In this document: positions 9,214 to 18,467 of the stretch, one piece after another
Position numbering within the stretch: position 1 is the first letter of the stretch
Layout: every line of letters begins with the position of its first letter
Source of the DNA: Burkholderia sp. USMB20
GTDB taxonomy: Bacteria > Pseudomonadota > Gammaproteobacteria > Burkholderiales > Burkholderiaceae
NCBI RefSeq assembly: GCF_000949135.2
Contig: NZ_JTAN02000019.1
Location: forward strand, 744,001 to 808,000
Direction: 5' to 3'
DNA: 64,000 nucleotides
Translations under genes and position numbers: made by a program
The notes under the pieces: model-generated
What the model was told of the DNA's origin: nothing
What the model saw: only the letters and a program-made list of their open reading frames with translations
Databases searched by the model: none

Positions 9214-9394
9214 GCCAAATCCCACACTTTGGGCGCACCTTGGCCGTCACCCGTCGCACGCCGGCAACAACCATTTTGACCCCGAGCATAGGGGTTTTCA
9301 CTGAAGTAGAATCGCGGCTGATATCTCCTCGCCTCGCCCCTTCCGCGCATGCCGCGCCGATCTCGGGCCGCGGCCTTTTCCGTAGCCCACCGCG

Positions 9395-10564
9395 ATGCCA
9401 TTACCTCTTTTCGCCCTTGCCGTCGCCGCATTTGGAATCGGTACCACCGAGTTCGTGATCATGGGGCTGCTGCCCAACGTCGCCCGCGACCTCGGCGTGT
9501 CGATCCCGGCCGCCGGGATGCTCGTGTCGGGCTACGCGCTCGGCGTGACGGTCGGCGCGCCGATCCTCGCGATCGTCACCGCGAAGATGCCGCGCAAGCG
9601 CGCGCTGATGGGCCTGATCGGGCTGTTCATCGCGGGCAACCTGTTCTGCGCGATCGCGCCCGGCTATGCGGTGCTGATGGCCGCGCGGGTCGTCACCGCG
9701 TTCTGCCACGGCGCGTTCTTCGGGATCGGCTCGGTGGTCGCGAGCAACCTCGTCGCGCCGAACCGCCGCGCGCAGGCGATCGCGCTGATGTTCACCGGCC
9801 TCACGCTCGCGAACGTGCTCGGCGTGCCGCTCGGCACCGCGCTCGGCCAGGCGTACGGCTGGCGCGCGACGTTCTGGGCCGTCACCGGCATCGGCATCGC
9901 CGCGGCCGCCGCGCTCGCGGTGTGCCTGCCGAAGCACCTCGCGATGCCCGACACCAGCATCACGCGCGAATTCAGCGTGCTGAAGCACCCGCAGGTGCTG
10001 ATGGTGCTCGGCATCAGCGTGCTCGCGTCGGCGAGCCTGTTCAGCGTGTTCACGTACATCACGCCGATCCTCGAGGACGTGACGGGCTTCTCGCCGCGCC
10101 AGGTCACCTACGTGCTGCTGCTGTTCGGTCTCGGCCTGACCGTCGGCGGCACGCTCGGCGGCAAGCTCGCCGACTGGCGCCGGATGCCGTCGCTGATCGC
10201 GACGCTCGCGCTGATCGGCAGCGTCCTCGCGCTGTTCGCGGGCACGATGCACCTGCCGTTCGCGGCACTCGCGACGATCTTCGTCTGGGGCATCCTCGCG
10301 TTCGCGATCGTGCCGCCGCTGCAGATCCTGATCGTCGATCGCGCGAGCGACGCGCCGAACCTCGCGTCGACGCTGAACCAGGGCGCGTTCAACCTCGGCA
10401 ACGCGACGGGCGCGTGGCTCGGCGGGATGGCGATCGGATCCGGCGTGTCGCTCGTGAACCTGCCGTGGGTCGGTGCAGCGATGGCGGTCGCTGCACTCGC
10501 GCTCACGCTGTGGTCGGCGTCGCTCGAACGCCGCCCGGTGAGCGGGCCGACCGGATACGTATGA
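9395..10564 (+). CDS. MFS transporter, AraJ/YdhP-like efflux family (DHA1)
   Basis: The protein has 389 residues and twelve predicted membrane segments. The N-terminus ALAVAAFGIGTTEFVIMGLL is the hallmark of the AraJ/YdhP/PbuE group of DHA1 exporters, where a Glu sits in the first helix. The loop between helices 2 and 3 is AKMPRKRALMGL. The substrate is unknown; relatives export purine nucleosides, sugars or drugs. It begins at the ATG at 9395, about 180 bases after the tandem repeats. Confidence 0.85.
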   Translation: MPLPLFALAVAAFGIGTTEFVIMGLLPNVARDLGVSIPAAGMLVSGYALGVTVGAPILAIVTAKMPRKRALMGLIGLFIAGNLFCAIAPGYAVLMAARVVTAFCHGAFFGIGSVVASNLVAPNRRAQAIALMFTGLTLANVLGVPLGTALGQAYGWRATFWAVTGIGIAAAAALAVCLPKHLAMPDTSITREFSVLKHPQVLMVLGISVLASASLFSVFTYITPILEDVTGFSPRQVTYVLLLFGLGLTVGGTLGGKLADWRRMPSLIATLALIGSVLALFAGTMHLPFAALATIFVWGILAFAIVPPLQILIVDRASDAPNLASTLNQGAFNLGNATGAWLGGMAIGSGVSLVNLPWVGAAMAVAALALTLWSASLERRPVSGPTGYV

Positions 10565-10702
10565 CGCGCGCGCGGCGGCGACGCGCGGCGGCACGGCGCG
10601 CGTCCGCGCCCGCGCGCCGCCGCGATCGTTGCGCACGCAACCCCATTCGATCCTGACGGCCTTCATGGACCTTTCAGGGGCCACGGTGTAGCATCGCGGC
10701 CG

Positions 10703-11863
10703 ATGAAAGCCATTCTCAATCGTGATTTCCTCGCACTGATCCTCAGCGTCGCGGTGGTCGGTCTCGGCACCGGCGCCACGATGCCGCTCACCGCGCTCGC
10801 CTTGACCGAAGCCGGACACGGCACCAACGTCGTCGGCATGCTGACGGCCGCGCAGGCCCTGGGCGGCCTCGCGATCGTCCCGTTCGTCACCGCGCTCGCA
10901 CGGCGCATCGGCGCGCGCCGCGCGATCGTCGTGTCGGTCGTGCTGCTCGCCGCGGCCACCGCGCTGATGCAGTTCACGTCGAACCTGATCGTGTGGGGCG
11001 CGCTGCGCGTGCTGTGCGGCGCGGCGCTGATGCTGCTGTTCACGATCGGCGAGGCATGGGTCAACCAGCTCGCCGACGACTCGACACGCGGCCGCGTGGT
11101 CGCGATCTACGCGACCAATTTCACGCTGTTCCAGATGGCGGGCCCGGTGCTCGTCAGCCAGATCGCCGGCGCGACGCGCATCCGCTTCGCGCTGTGCGGC
11201 GCGCTGTTCCTGCTCGCGCTGCCGGCGCTCGCGACGATCCGGCGCGCGCCGCTCGCCGGCGACGACGCACATCACGCAGCGCACGACAGCTGGTTCGCCG
11301 TGCTGCCGCGCATGCCCGCGCTGATCATCGGCACGGGCTTCTTCGCGCTGTTCGATACGCTCGCGCTGTCGCTGCTGCCGCTCTATGCGATGGATCACGG
11401 CGTCGCGAGCGCGACCGCCGTGCTGCTCGCGTCGATCATGCTGTTCGGCGACACCGCGATGCAGTTCCCGATCGGCTGGCTCGCGGACAAGCTCGGCCGC
11501 GAACGCGTGCACCTCGGCGCCGGCTGGATCGTGCTCGCAGGCCTGCCGCTGCTGCCGTTCGTGATCGCGAACCCGTGGCTGTGCTGGCCGCTGCTGTTCG
11601 TGCTGGGCGCGGCGGCCGGCAGCATCTACACGCTGTCGCTCGTCGCGTGCGGCGAACGCTTTCGCGGCGCGGCGCTCGTCACCGCGAGCTCGCTCGTGTC
11701 GGCGTCGTGGAGCGCCGCAAGCTTCGGCGGTCCGCTGGTCGCCGGCGCATTGATGGAGCAACTCGGCAGCAACGCGCTGATCGGCGTGCTGGTCGTCTGC
11801 GTCGCCTCGTTCGTCGCGGCAGCGCTGTGGGAACGACGCGCCGCGTTGCAGCGCGCGGTCTGA
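10703..11863 (+). CDS. MFS transporter, YcaD-like
   Basis: The 386-residue protein has twelve hydrophobic segments. The N-terminal half carries GLGTGATMPLTALALTEAG and LRVLCGAALMLLFTIGEAWV, the latter typical of the YcaD/YfkF-like MFS branch with an intramembrane Glu. The C-terminal half has the second cytoplasmic loop WLADKLGRERV. The stop codon TGA (11861-11863) is itself the first unit of a hexanucleotide repeat, so the end of the gene borders unstable DNA. Transport substrate unknown. Confidence 0.85.
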   Translation: MKAILNRDFLALILSVAVVGLGTGATMPLTALALTEAGHGTNVVGMLTAAQALGGLAIVPFVTALARRIGARRAIVVSVVLLAAATALMQFTSNLIVWGALRVLCGAALMLLFTIGEAWVNQLADDSTRGRVVAIYATNFTLFQMAGPVLVSQIAGATRIRFALCGALFLLALPALATIRRAPLAGDDAHHAAHDSWFAVLPRMPALIIGTGFFALFDTLALSLLPLYAMDHGVASATAVLLASIMLFGDTAMQFPIGWLADKLGRERVHLGAGWIVLAGLPLLPFVIANPWLCWPLLFVLGAAAGSIYTLSLVACGERFRGAALVTASSLVSASWSAASFGGPLVAGALMEQLGSNALIGVLVVCVASFVAAALWERRAALQRAV

Positions 11864-11962
11864 CGCTGACGCTGACGCTGACGCTGACGTTGGCGTTGGC
11901 GTTGGCGTTGGCGTTGGCGTTGATGCCGATGCCGATGCCGACACCGACGCGCACGCTGGCGC
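11861..11962. repeat. Compound hexanucleotide repeat starting at the MFS stop codon
   Basis: The tract has a six-base period: TGACGC x4, TGACGT, TGGCGT x5, then TGATGC, CGATGC x2 and decaying units up to about 11962. The first TGA is the stop of the MFS gene. Further TGA triplets stay in frame in the first five units, so gain or loss of whole units there cannot extend the protein. The rest of the gap to 12120 holds no gene. Confidence 0.9.
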
Positions 11963-12045
11963 AGACTCAAACACCCTGACGCTGAAACGCGTGCGCAGCA
12001 TCACCCACCCGCACGCATCGGCGCACACGCGCGCCACTCTCCGAC

Positions 12046-12076
12046 AAAACGAAAACGGCCCACTTAATGCAGGCCG
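12046..12076 (-). terminator. Possible Rho-independent terminator after fahA
   Basis: Read on the minus strand, a short stem (CGGCC paired with GGCCG, about 11-base loop) is followed by TTTTCGTTTTG. It lies 45-75 bases downstream of the fahA stop, the last gene of the aromatic operon. The stem is short, so confidence is moderate. Confidence 0.45.
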
Positions 12077-12120
12077 CCCTGTCCTTCCGGACTACGCGCT
12101 ACATGTCGCGCCGCGATCCG

Positions 12121-13425
12121 TCACGCGCCCCGCGCGGGAAGGATCTTGCCGGCACAGGTGCCGAAGCCGACGCGATAACCATCGCCCTGGCACCACCCGG
12201 CGAGCGTGAGCTCGTCGCCGTCCTCGATGAACGCGCGGCTGCCGCCGCCGTTCAGCGCGAGCGGCTCCTTGCCGTTCCACGTCAGTTCGAGCAGGCTGCC
12301 GAACGAATCCTTCGTCGGCCCGCTGATCGTGCCCGAACCCATCAGGTCGCCCACGCGCGTGTTGCAGCCCGCGACCGTGTGATGCGCGAGCTGCTGCGCC
12401 ATCGTCCAGTACATGTGCCTGAAGTTGGTGCGGCAGATCGACGTCGCTTCGGCCGCACCTTCGGCGCGCAGCGTCACTTCGAGCGCGATGTCGAATGCAT
12501 GCTTGCCCGCGTGCCGCAGATACGCGAGCGGCTGCGGCGACTGTTCGGGCTGCGCGACGCGAAACGGTTCGAGCGCGTCGAGCGTGACGATCCAGGGCGA
12601 GATCGTCGTCGCGAAGCCCTTCGAGTTGAACGGGCCGAGCGGCACGTATTCCCACTGCTGGATGTCGCGCGCGCTCCAGTCGTTCAGCAGCACCATCCCG
12701 AAGATGTGCGCTTCGGCATCCTCGCACGCGATCGGCTCGCCGAGCGCATTGCCGCGGCCGACGATGAAGCCCGTCTCCAGTTCGATGTCGAGCTTGCGGC
12801 ACGCGCCGAACACCGGACGCTCCTGGTCGGGCAGCTTCAGCTGCCCGTTCGGGCGCCGCACCGGCGTGCCGCTCACGACCACTGACGACGCACGGCCGTT
12901 GTAGCCGATCGGCATCTCCGACCAGTTCGGCAGCAGCGCATTCTTCGGATCGCGAAACATCGAGCCGACGTTGGTCGCATGCTCCTTCGACGAATAGAAA
13001 TCGGTGTAGCCGGGAATGTCGACCGGCAGGTGCAGCGTCGCGTCGCGCTGCGCGACGAGCGCTTGCGCGCGCAACGCGGCGTCATCGCGCAGTCGCGCGT
13101 CGTCGCGTGAAAACAGTGTCGACAGCTGCACGCGCACGCTGCGCCATGCGTCGCGACCGAGCGCGATGAACGCATTGAGCGTCGGCGCGGCGAACACGTC
13201 GGCGCCGGCCGGCAGCGTCACGAGGCCCGCACGCGCGAGCGCGGCGAGGTCGACGATCTGGTCGCCGAGCGCGACGCCCGCGCGGCGCGCCGGTTGCTTC
13301 GCATCGCTGAAGATCCCGAACGGCAGGTTCTGGATCGGGAAATCGCAGGCGGGATCGTTCGCCGTCTCGACCCAGCTCTTGCGAGCCGGGTCGAGCGTCG
13401 CGCGCCAGTCTTGGGTATCGCTCAT
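12121..13425 (-). CDS. fahA: Fumarylacetoacetase
   Basis: The 434-residue protein starts at the ATG at 13425 ([20 protein letters not shown]). It matches fumarylacetoacetate hydrolase over its full length: [11 protein letters not shown] near the N-terminus, then [51 protein letters not shown] and MGSGTISGP. These contain the metal ligands and the substrate pocket. It hydrolyses fumarylacetoacetate to fumarate and acetoacetate, the last step of homogentisate breakdown. Its start overlaps the hmgA stop by four bases (ATGA), so the two are translationally coupled. Confidence 0.95.
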   Translation of the reverse strand: MSDTQDWRATLDPARKSWVETANDPACDFPIQNLPFGIFSDAKQPARRAGVALGDQIVDLAALARAGLVTLPAGADVFAAPTLNAFIALGRDAWRSVRVQLSTLFSRDDARLRDDAALRAQALVAQRDATLHLPVDIPGYTDFYSSKEHATNVGSMFRDPKNALLPNWSEMPIGYNGRASSVVVSGTPVRRPNGQLKLPDQERPVFGACRKLDIELETGFIVGRGNALGEPIACEDAEAHIFGMVLLNDWSARDIQQWEYVPLGPFNSKGFATTISPWIVTLDALEPFRVAQPEQSPQPLAYLRHAGKHAFDIALEVTLRAEGAAEATSICRTNFRHMYWTMAQQLAHHTVAGCNTRVGDLMGSGTISGPTKDSFGSLLELTWNGKEPLALNGGGSRAFIEDGDELTLAGWCQGDGYRVGFGTCAGKILPARGA

Positions 13426-14756
13426 CGTTGCTCCGGATTGAAGTGTTTCCTGATGCCTTGCCAGCATTCGAAGTAGTCGGCCTGCAGCTGCGCCGTGTCG
13501 AGCGCATAGCGCGTCGGCCGGATCAGCGTGCGGGTTTCGAACATGAACGCCATCGTCGCGTCGACCTTGTGCGGCTTCGTCGTGTCGCTCGCCGACGCCT
13601 TCTCGAACGTGTCCGCGTCCGGCCCGTGGCCCGACATGCAGTTGTGCAGGCTCGCGCCGCCCGGCACGAAGCCTTCGGCCTTCGCGTCGTACGCGCCGTG
13701 CACGAGCCCCATGAACTCGCTCGCGACGTTGCGGTGGAACCAGGGCGGGCGGAACGTATCCTCGGCCGCGAGCCAGCGCGGCGGGAAGATCACGAAGTCG
13801 ATCGTGTCGACGCCCGGCGTGTCGCTGGGCGACTGCAGCACGAGGAAGATCGACGGATCGGGATGGTCGAAGCTGATCGAGCCGATCGTGTTGAACAGGC
13901 GCAGGTCGTATTTGTACGGCGCGTAGTTGCCGTGCCACGCGACGACGTCGAACGGCGAATGGCCGATGTCCGCGCGCCACAGGCGCCCGTTCAGCTTCGC
14001 GACCAGCTCGAATGCGCCCTCGCGATCCTCGTACGCGGCCTGCGGCGTGAGGAAATCGCGCGGGTTCGCGAGCCCGTTCGAACCGATGGGGCCGAGGTCA
14101 GGCAGGCGCAGCAGCGCGCCGAAGTTCTCGCAGATGTAGCCGCGCGCATCGCCGTCCGGCAGCGCGACGGAAAAACGCACGCCGCGCGGAATCACCGCGA
14201 TCTCGAACGGCTCGACGTCGAGCCGGCCGAATTCGGTCGCGATGAAGAGCCGCCCCTGCTGCGGCACGATCAGCAGCTCGCCGTCGGCGCTGTAGAAAAA
14301 GCGGTCCTGCATCGAGCGGTTCGCCGCGTACAGGTGGATCGCACAGCCGTTCATCGCGGCCGCCGAACCGTTGCCGGCCATCGTCACGAGCCCTTCGACG
14401 AAATCGGTCGGCTCGACCGGCATCGGCAGCGGATCCCAGCGCAGCTGGTTCGGCGGCGTCGGCGGCACGTCGGCCGAATCGCCGAATTCCGATACGAGCC
14501 GCTGCGGGCCCGTGAACGGCTCGAACGGCCGGTGCACGGCCGCCGGCCGGATCCGGTACAGCCACGAGCGGCGGTTGTGGCTGCGCGGTGCGGTAAACGC
14601 GGTGCCCGACAGCTGCTCCGCATACAGCCCGTACGGCGCGCGCTGCGGCGAGTTGCGGCCGTGCGGCAGCGCGCCGGGCAGCGCCTCGGTCGCGAATTCG
14701 TTCGCGAATCCGCTCAGGTAGCCGGCGGTCGCCGGTTTCGACAGGTCAAGCGTCAT
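13422..14756 (-). CDS. hmgA: Homogentisate 1,2-dioxygenase
   Basis: The 444-residue protein begins [20 protein letters not shown], the conserved start of HmgA. The iron ligands are in the C-terminal half: His and Glu in [13 protein letters not shown] and His in the MSGHGPD loop. It opens the ring of homogentisate to maleylacetoacetate with O2 and Fe(II). In this operon the isomerase step (MaiA) is not encoded nearby, and the last step is done by FahA. The upstream gene is the AAHS transporter, 20 bases away. Confidence 0.95.
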   Translation of the reverse strand: MTLDLSKPATAGYLSGFANEFATEALPGALPHGRNSPQRAPYGLYAEQLSGTAFTAPRSHNRRSWLYRIRPAAVHRPFEPFTGPQRLVSEFGDSADVPPTPPNQLRWDPLPMPVEPTDFVEGLVTMAGNGSAAAMNGCAIHLYAANRSMQDRFFYSADGELLIVPQQGRLFIATEFGRLDVEPFEIAVIPRGVRFSVALPDGDARGYICENFGALLRLPDLGPIGSNGLANPRDFLTPQAAYEDREGAFELVAKLNGRLWRADIGHSPFDVVAWHGNYAPYKYDLRLFNTIGSISFDHPDPSIFLVLQSPSDTPGVDTIDFVIFPPRWLAAEDTFRPPWFHRNVASEFMGLVHGAYDAKAEGFVPGGASLHNCMSGHGPDADTFEKASASDTTKPHKVDATMAFMFETRTLIRPTRYALDTAQLQADYFECWQGIRKHFNPEQR

Positions 14757-14776
14757 CGTTTCCTTTCTCCATCAAT

Positions 14777-16142
14777 TCATGAATTCATGGCAGTGTTCGG
14801 CGCCTGCGCCCCGCTGCGCCGCGTGACGCCGGCCAGGCCCAGCACGAACAGCGCCGAGCACAGCACGGGCACCGCGGCCGCATGGAACAGCGCGCCGTTG
14901 GTCCAGTTGAGCGCAATCAGTTGTCCGCCGACGAGCGGCCCGAGCACCGAGCCGATCCGGCCGATACCGAGGCTCCAGCCGATGCCGGTCGAGCGCAGCG
15001 ACGTCGGGTAATACTGGCCCGCGAGCGCGTTCACGGCCGGGCTGCCCGCCGACCACGCAGAACCCGCCGGCGAACACGACGAGCAGCAGCCACGGCAGCG
15101 CATGCGCGACCGAGCCGATCAGCCCCACCGACACGGCCGCGCATGCGAAGCACGCGAACAGCACGCGCACGAAACCGTAGCGTTCGATGAACCAGCCGAG
15201 CGACAGCGTGCCGATCACGCCGCCCGTCTGCAGCACCGTGCCGACGATCACCGCCGTGCCCGGCGAATAGCCCGCGTCGCGCATCACCGTCGGCAGCCAG
15301 TTCGACAGGAAGTACAGGTCGATCAGGTTCATGAAGCTGATCGACCACAGCAGCAGCGTGACCGGCAGGCGACCATGACGGAACAGCTCGGCGACCGGCG
15401 CGCCGCTCGCCGCGCGCTCGCGCACGACGAGGCGCGTGGTCGCATCGATGCCGGCCTGCGGCGCGAAGCGCGCGAGCCAGTCGCGTGCCTGCGCGTCGCG
15501 CCCTTTCAGCACCAGGAACTGCAGCGACTCGGGCAACCGCGCGAACATCGCGAGCGTCAGCACCAGCGGCACCGCGCCGCCGACGAAGAACACCGAGCGC
15601 CAGCCGAGCGCCGGAATCAGCGCGGCGCTGATGAAGCCGCCGAGCGCGGCGCCGAGCGTGAAGCCGCACGACACGATCATCATCCGCTTCACGCGATGGG
15701 CGGCCGGGCTGAACTCGCCGACCAGCGCCATCGCGTTCGGCATGATGCAGCCGAGGCCGAGGCCCGTGACGAAGCGCAGCGCCATCAGCACCGGGATCGA
15801 ACCCGCGAACGGCGTCGCGAGCATCGTCACCGCAAAGAACAGCGTCGAGCCGATCAGCACCGGGCGCCGCCCGATCCGGTCGGCCAGCACCGACAACCCG
15901 AGCGCGCCGAGCAGCATCCCGAACAGGCTCGCGCTGAACACGGGCCCGAGCGCCTGCTTCGGCACGCCCCATTCGGCGATCACGCTCGGCGCGACATACC
16001 CCATCGCCTGCGCATCGAAGCCGTCGATCACGAGACACAGCCCGCACAACACGAGCAGCATCCAGTGAAAGCCCGGGCGATGCGTCTCGTCGATCACGCG
16101 CTCGACTTCGAGCACGCGCGCGTCGGCCGGCGCCGCGCTCAT
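14777..16142 (-). pseudogene. AAHS-family aromatic acid MFS transporter, frameshifted near its 3' end
   Basis: The reading frame from the ATG at 16142 encodes a PcaK/MhpT-like importer: GFDAQAMGYVAPSV with the intramembrane Asp, then LADRIGRRPVLIGS and MNLIDLYFLSNWLPTV. At 15039-15041 the plus strand reads GGG where the family frame needs GG. One extra base moves the frame, and the last 85 residues (QPAVNALAGQYYPTSLRSTG onward) continue in another frame to 14777. With one base removed the protein would be about 454 residues, normal for the family. It probably imports the aromatic acid used by this operon. Its ATG overlaps the stop of the small upstream gene by four bases. The shift may be a mutation or a base-call error. 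Confidence 0.8.
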
Positions 16143-16369
16143 TGCGCCGCCTCGGCGGCCGGATGCACGGGCGGCGTCACGCCCTGGCGCGCGAGCGCCA
16201 TCGCTTCGCGCAGCACGTCGGCGTCGCCGATCTGGTTCGCGAGCAGCAGGATCAGCTTCGCGTTGACGAGCTGGCTGTCGGCGTCCGACAGGTCGCGATG
16301 CATGTCGATCAGCGCTTCGTAGAACGCGTCCGGATCGGCCAGGCGCGGGCGGGTGTCGAGTCGGGGCAT
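16139..16369 (-). CDS. DUF2783 small protein, likely coupling partner of the hydroxylase
   Basis: The 76-residue protein has the ADPDAFYEALIDMHRDLSDA and NAKLILLLANQIGD helices of DUF2783. It lies between a class A flavoprotein hydroxylase and an aromatic acid transporter. In the Pseudomonas putida 3-hydroxyphenylacetate 6-hydroxylase, a small protein (MhaB) accompanies the flavoprotein MhaA and couples NADH use to hydroxylation. The size and position here match that arrangement, so a MhaB-like role is inferred. The stop overlaps the transporter start (ATGA). Confidence 0.75.
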   Translation of the reverse strand: MPRLDTRPRLADPDAFYEALIDMHRDLSDADSQLVNAKLILLLANQIGDADVLREAMALARQGVTPPVHPAAEAAQ

Positions 16370-16398
16370 GACGGGTGTCTCCGGTATCGTTGTCGTGG

Positions 16399-18087
16399 TC
16401 AATGCGCGGCTGCGCGTGCGCAGGTCGCGCGCGCCAGTGCGTCGGCGATCGCCTGGCGCTCGAGCGTGCGCATCCGTGCGCAGACGTGCTGGTCGGGACG
16501 CAGCAGGTAGAACGTGCCGGGCTTCGCGTCGTAGCGTTGCGCGATGAAACCGTCGGCGTCCTCCACGACGTCGACGCCGGCCACCGGTTGCGCATGCCCG
16601 GCCGGCACGACCAGCACCGGCCGCACCGGCAGCGCGAGGCCGTCGAGCGCCTGCGCGAGCGCGGCGGCGTCGCCCGGCAGCCCGAACAGCATGCCCGCGA
16701 AACCGTCGCCCAGATGCCGCAGCAGCCAGCCGGACGCACCCTGCGCGCGCACCGGCGCATCGGCCGCCGCCGCGCCCGGCCGCATCGCGCACGCGAACGC
16801 GTCGCCGTTGCGGTCCGGCGTGTTCAGCGGCGAATCGGTCAGCACGGCAGGCACCGACAGGCGGCCGCTGTTCACGAGCTTGCGCGCGAATTCGCAGTCG
16901 CGCGCAAGCTTCAGCGTCGCGTCGCGGAACACGCGCGACACCGCGCTCTTCGGCGTGATGAAGTCGGTCGAGCGCGTCGAATTGCGGATGTTCTCGTCGG
17001 CCGCGAACTCGCGCTCGCTCGCGTAGGTGTCGAGCAGGCGGTCGTGCGCGCGGCCGTCGAGCACGAGCTTCAGCTTCCACGCGAGGTTGTCCGCGTCCTG
17101 CACGCCGCTGTTCGCGCCGCGCGCACCGAACGGCGACACGCCGTGCGCGGAATCGCCCGCGAACAGCACGCGGCCATGACGGAACGTGTCCATCCGCTGG
17201 CAGCGGAACGTATAGACGCTCACCCATTCGAGCTCGAACTCGACGTCCGGCCCGAGCAGCGCGCGCACGCGCGGGATCACGCGTTCCGGCTGCTTCTCGG
17301 CGACCGGATCGGCGTCCCAGCCGAGCTGGAAGTCGATGCGCCACACGTTGTCGGGCTGGCGGTGCAGCAGCACCGACTGGTTGCGGTGGAACGGCGGATC
17401 GAACCAGAACCAGCGTTCGGTCGGGAATTCCGCCTTCATCTTCACGTCGGCGATCAGGAAGCGGTCCTTGAACGTGCGGCCGCGGCTCTCGAGACCCATC
17501 GCCGCGCGCATCGGGCTGCGCGAGCCGTCGGCCGCGATCACGTATTGCGCGCGCAGCGTCTCGATCCCTTCCGGCGTCTCGACGGTGAGCGTCGCGTGTT
17601 CCGCCGACTGCGCGACACCCGTCACCTTGTGCTTCCAGCGAATGTCGAGGTTGGGCAGCGCGAACGCGCGCTCGGCCAGATAGCCTTCGACGTAGTACTG
17701 CTGCAGGTTGATGAACGCGGGACGCGCATGGCCTTCCTCCGGCAGCAGGTCGAACGCATACAGCTGTTCGTCCTGCAGGAACACCTTGCCCACATGCCAG
17801 CTCACGCCCTTGTCGACGAAGCGCTCGCCGCAGCCGAGCCGGTCGAAGATCTCGAGCGTGCGCTTCGCGAAGCAGATCGCGCGCGAGCCCGTCGACAGCG
17901 TGTCGTCGTCGTCGAGCAGCACGACCGGCACGCCCTGCTGCGCCAGGTCGATCGCGGCCGACAGGCCCACCGGGCCCGCGCCGACGACGATCACCGGGTG
18001 GAGGGTCGCGTCATCGCCGGCGGCGCGCGTCGCGCGCGGCCGGTAGTCGAACTTCAGCGTCTGGTAATCGATGCTCATGGTCGCCAT
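16399..18087 (-). CDS. FAD-dependent aromatic hydroxylase (MhaA/MhpA-like)
   Basis: The protein has 562 residues from the ATG at 18087; an alternative ATG lies at 18078. It has the class A flavoprotein monooxygenase layout: the dinucleotide motif GAGPVG at residues 36-41, a DG motif (IAADGSRSPMRAAMG) near 190 and the FAD ribityl motif FAGDSAHGVSPFGARG near 305-320. The C-terminal domain is thioredoxin-like. Sitting upstream of hmgA and fahA with a DUF2783 gene and an AAHS transporter, it most likely makes homogentisate from 3-hydroxyphenylacetate or a related acid. A 3-(3-hydroxyphenyl)propionate-type substrate is less likely, because no meta-cleavage genes are present. Confidence 0.8.
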   Translation of the reverse strand: MATMSIDYQTLKFDYRPRATRAAGDDATLHPVIVVGAGPVGLSAAIDLAQQGVPVVLLDDDDTLSTGSRAICFAKRTLEIFDRLGCGERFVDKGVSWHVGKVFLQDEQLYAFDLLPEEGHARPAFINLQQYYVEGYLAERAFALPNLDIRWKHKVTGVAQSAEHATLTVETPEGIETLRAQYVIAADGSRSPMRAAMGLESRGRTFKDRFLIADVKMKAEFPTERWFWFDPPFHRNQSVLLHRQPDNVWRIDFQLGWDADPVAEKQPERVIPRVRALLGPDVEFELEWVSVYTFRCQRMDTFRHGRVLFAGDSAHGVSPFGARGANSGVQDADNLAWKLKLVLDGRAHDRLLDTYASEREFAADENIRNSTRSTDFITPKSAVSRVFRDATLKLARDCEFARKLVNSGRLSVPAVLTDSPLNTPDRNGDAFACAMRPGAAAADAPVRAQGASGWLLRHLGDGFAGMLFGLPGDAAALAQALDGLALPVRPVLVVPAGHAQPVAGVDVVEDADGFIAQRYDAKPGTFYLLRPDQHVCARMRTLERQAIADALARATCARAAAH

Positions 18088-18428
18088 CCGCTCCTCAACC
18101 CTGCCGTGCGCATGCCGGCGCGCGCAGCGTCGTTCCGCTCATGCCCGTTGCCCGCCGCCGCCGCGGCCCGCCCTGTTCCGTCCACTTCCTGTCAACCGCC
18201 ACGTCTCGCTCCTTGCTTCCTGTTGATCCGATTCGGGAAACGGCACCGCTGCGGGCGCCCGAACGCCGCTTTTCTTGATCGGCGACATATTCTTGGATTT
18301 ACGAATAGTAAAACCAATTACGAATAGTGAAATCAACGTAAACCCTAGCCGCCGGTTCCGGAACGGGATAACCATATGAGCGAAACGCCAAGCCGAGCCG
18401 GGCTCGCGCTGCTAATATCGAGAAATGA
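18088..18428. other. Divergent promoter region of the aromatic operon and the EAL-like gene
   Basis: No gene is seen in this stretch. The part at 18280-18420 is A+T-rich against a GC-rich background. It holds two 15-base direct repeats (listed separately) and probably the promoters of the minus-strand hydroxylase operon and of the plus-strand transcript that runs into the terminator at 18429. Confidence 0.55.
18299..18332. promoter_or_regulatory. Tandem operator-like repeats TTACGAATAGTRAAA
   Basis: TTACGAATAGTAAAA at 18299-18313 and TTACGAATAGTGAAA at 18318-18332 are separated by four bases (period 19, close to two helical turns). They lie about 215-245 bases upstream of the hydroxylase start and about 140 bases upstream of the EAL-like gene. 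Tandem spacing on one helix face suggests binding of a regulator dimer or two dimers. No regulator gene for the aromatic operon is adjacent, so the protein is unknown. Confidence 0.5.
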
Positions 18429-18454
18429 GGCGGCCCTTTCGGCCGCCATTTTTT
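18429..18454 (+). terminator. Rho-independent terminator placed before the EAL-like gene
   Basis: GGCGGCC at 18429-18435 pairs with GGCCGCC at 18441-18447 (loop CTTTC). A run of six T follows (ATTTTTTCC). The hairpin ends only about 14 bases before the ATG at 18468. It would stop transcripts entering the gene from upstream, so it is either the end of a short upstream RNA or a leader attenuator. Confidence 0.7.
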
Positions 18455-18467
18455 CCTTCCCACGTCG

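Noticed and set aside
9401-12037. An 878-codon minus-strand frame across two MFS genes
   Set aside because: It is antisense to two clear transporters and runs through the hexamer repeats; it has no membrane segments or known motif.
14772-16760. A 662-codon minus-strand frame as one protein
   Set aside because: Its first part is an out-of-frame shadow of the hydroxylase gene. Only the part from 16142 is the transporter, and its end is in another frame.
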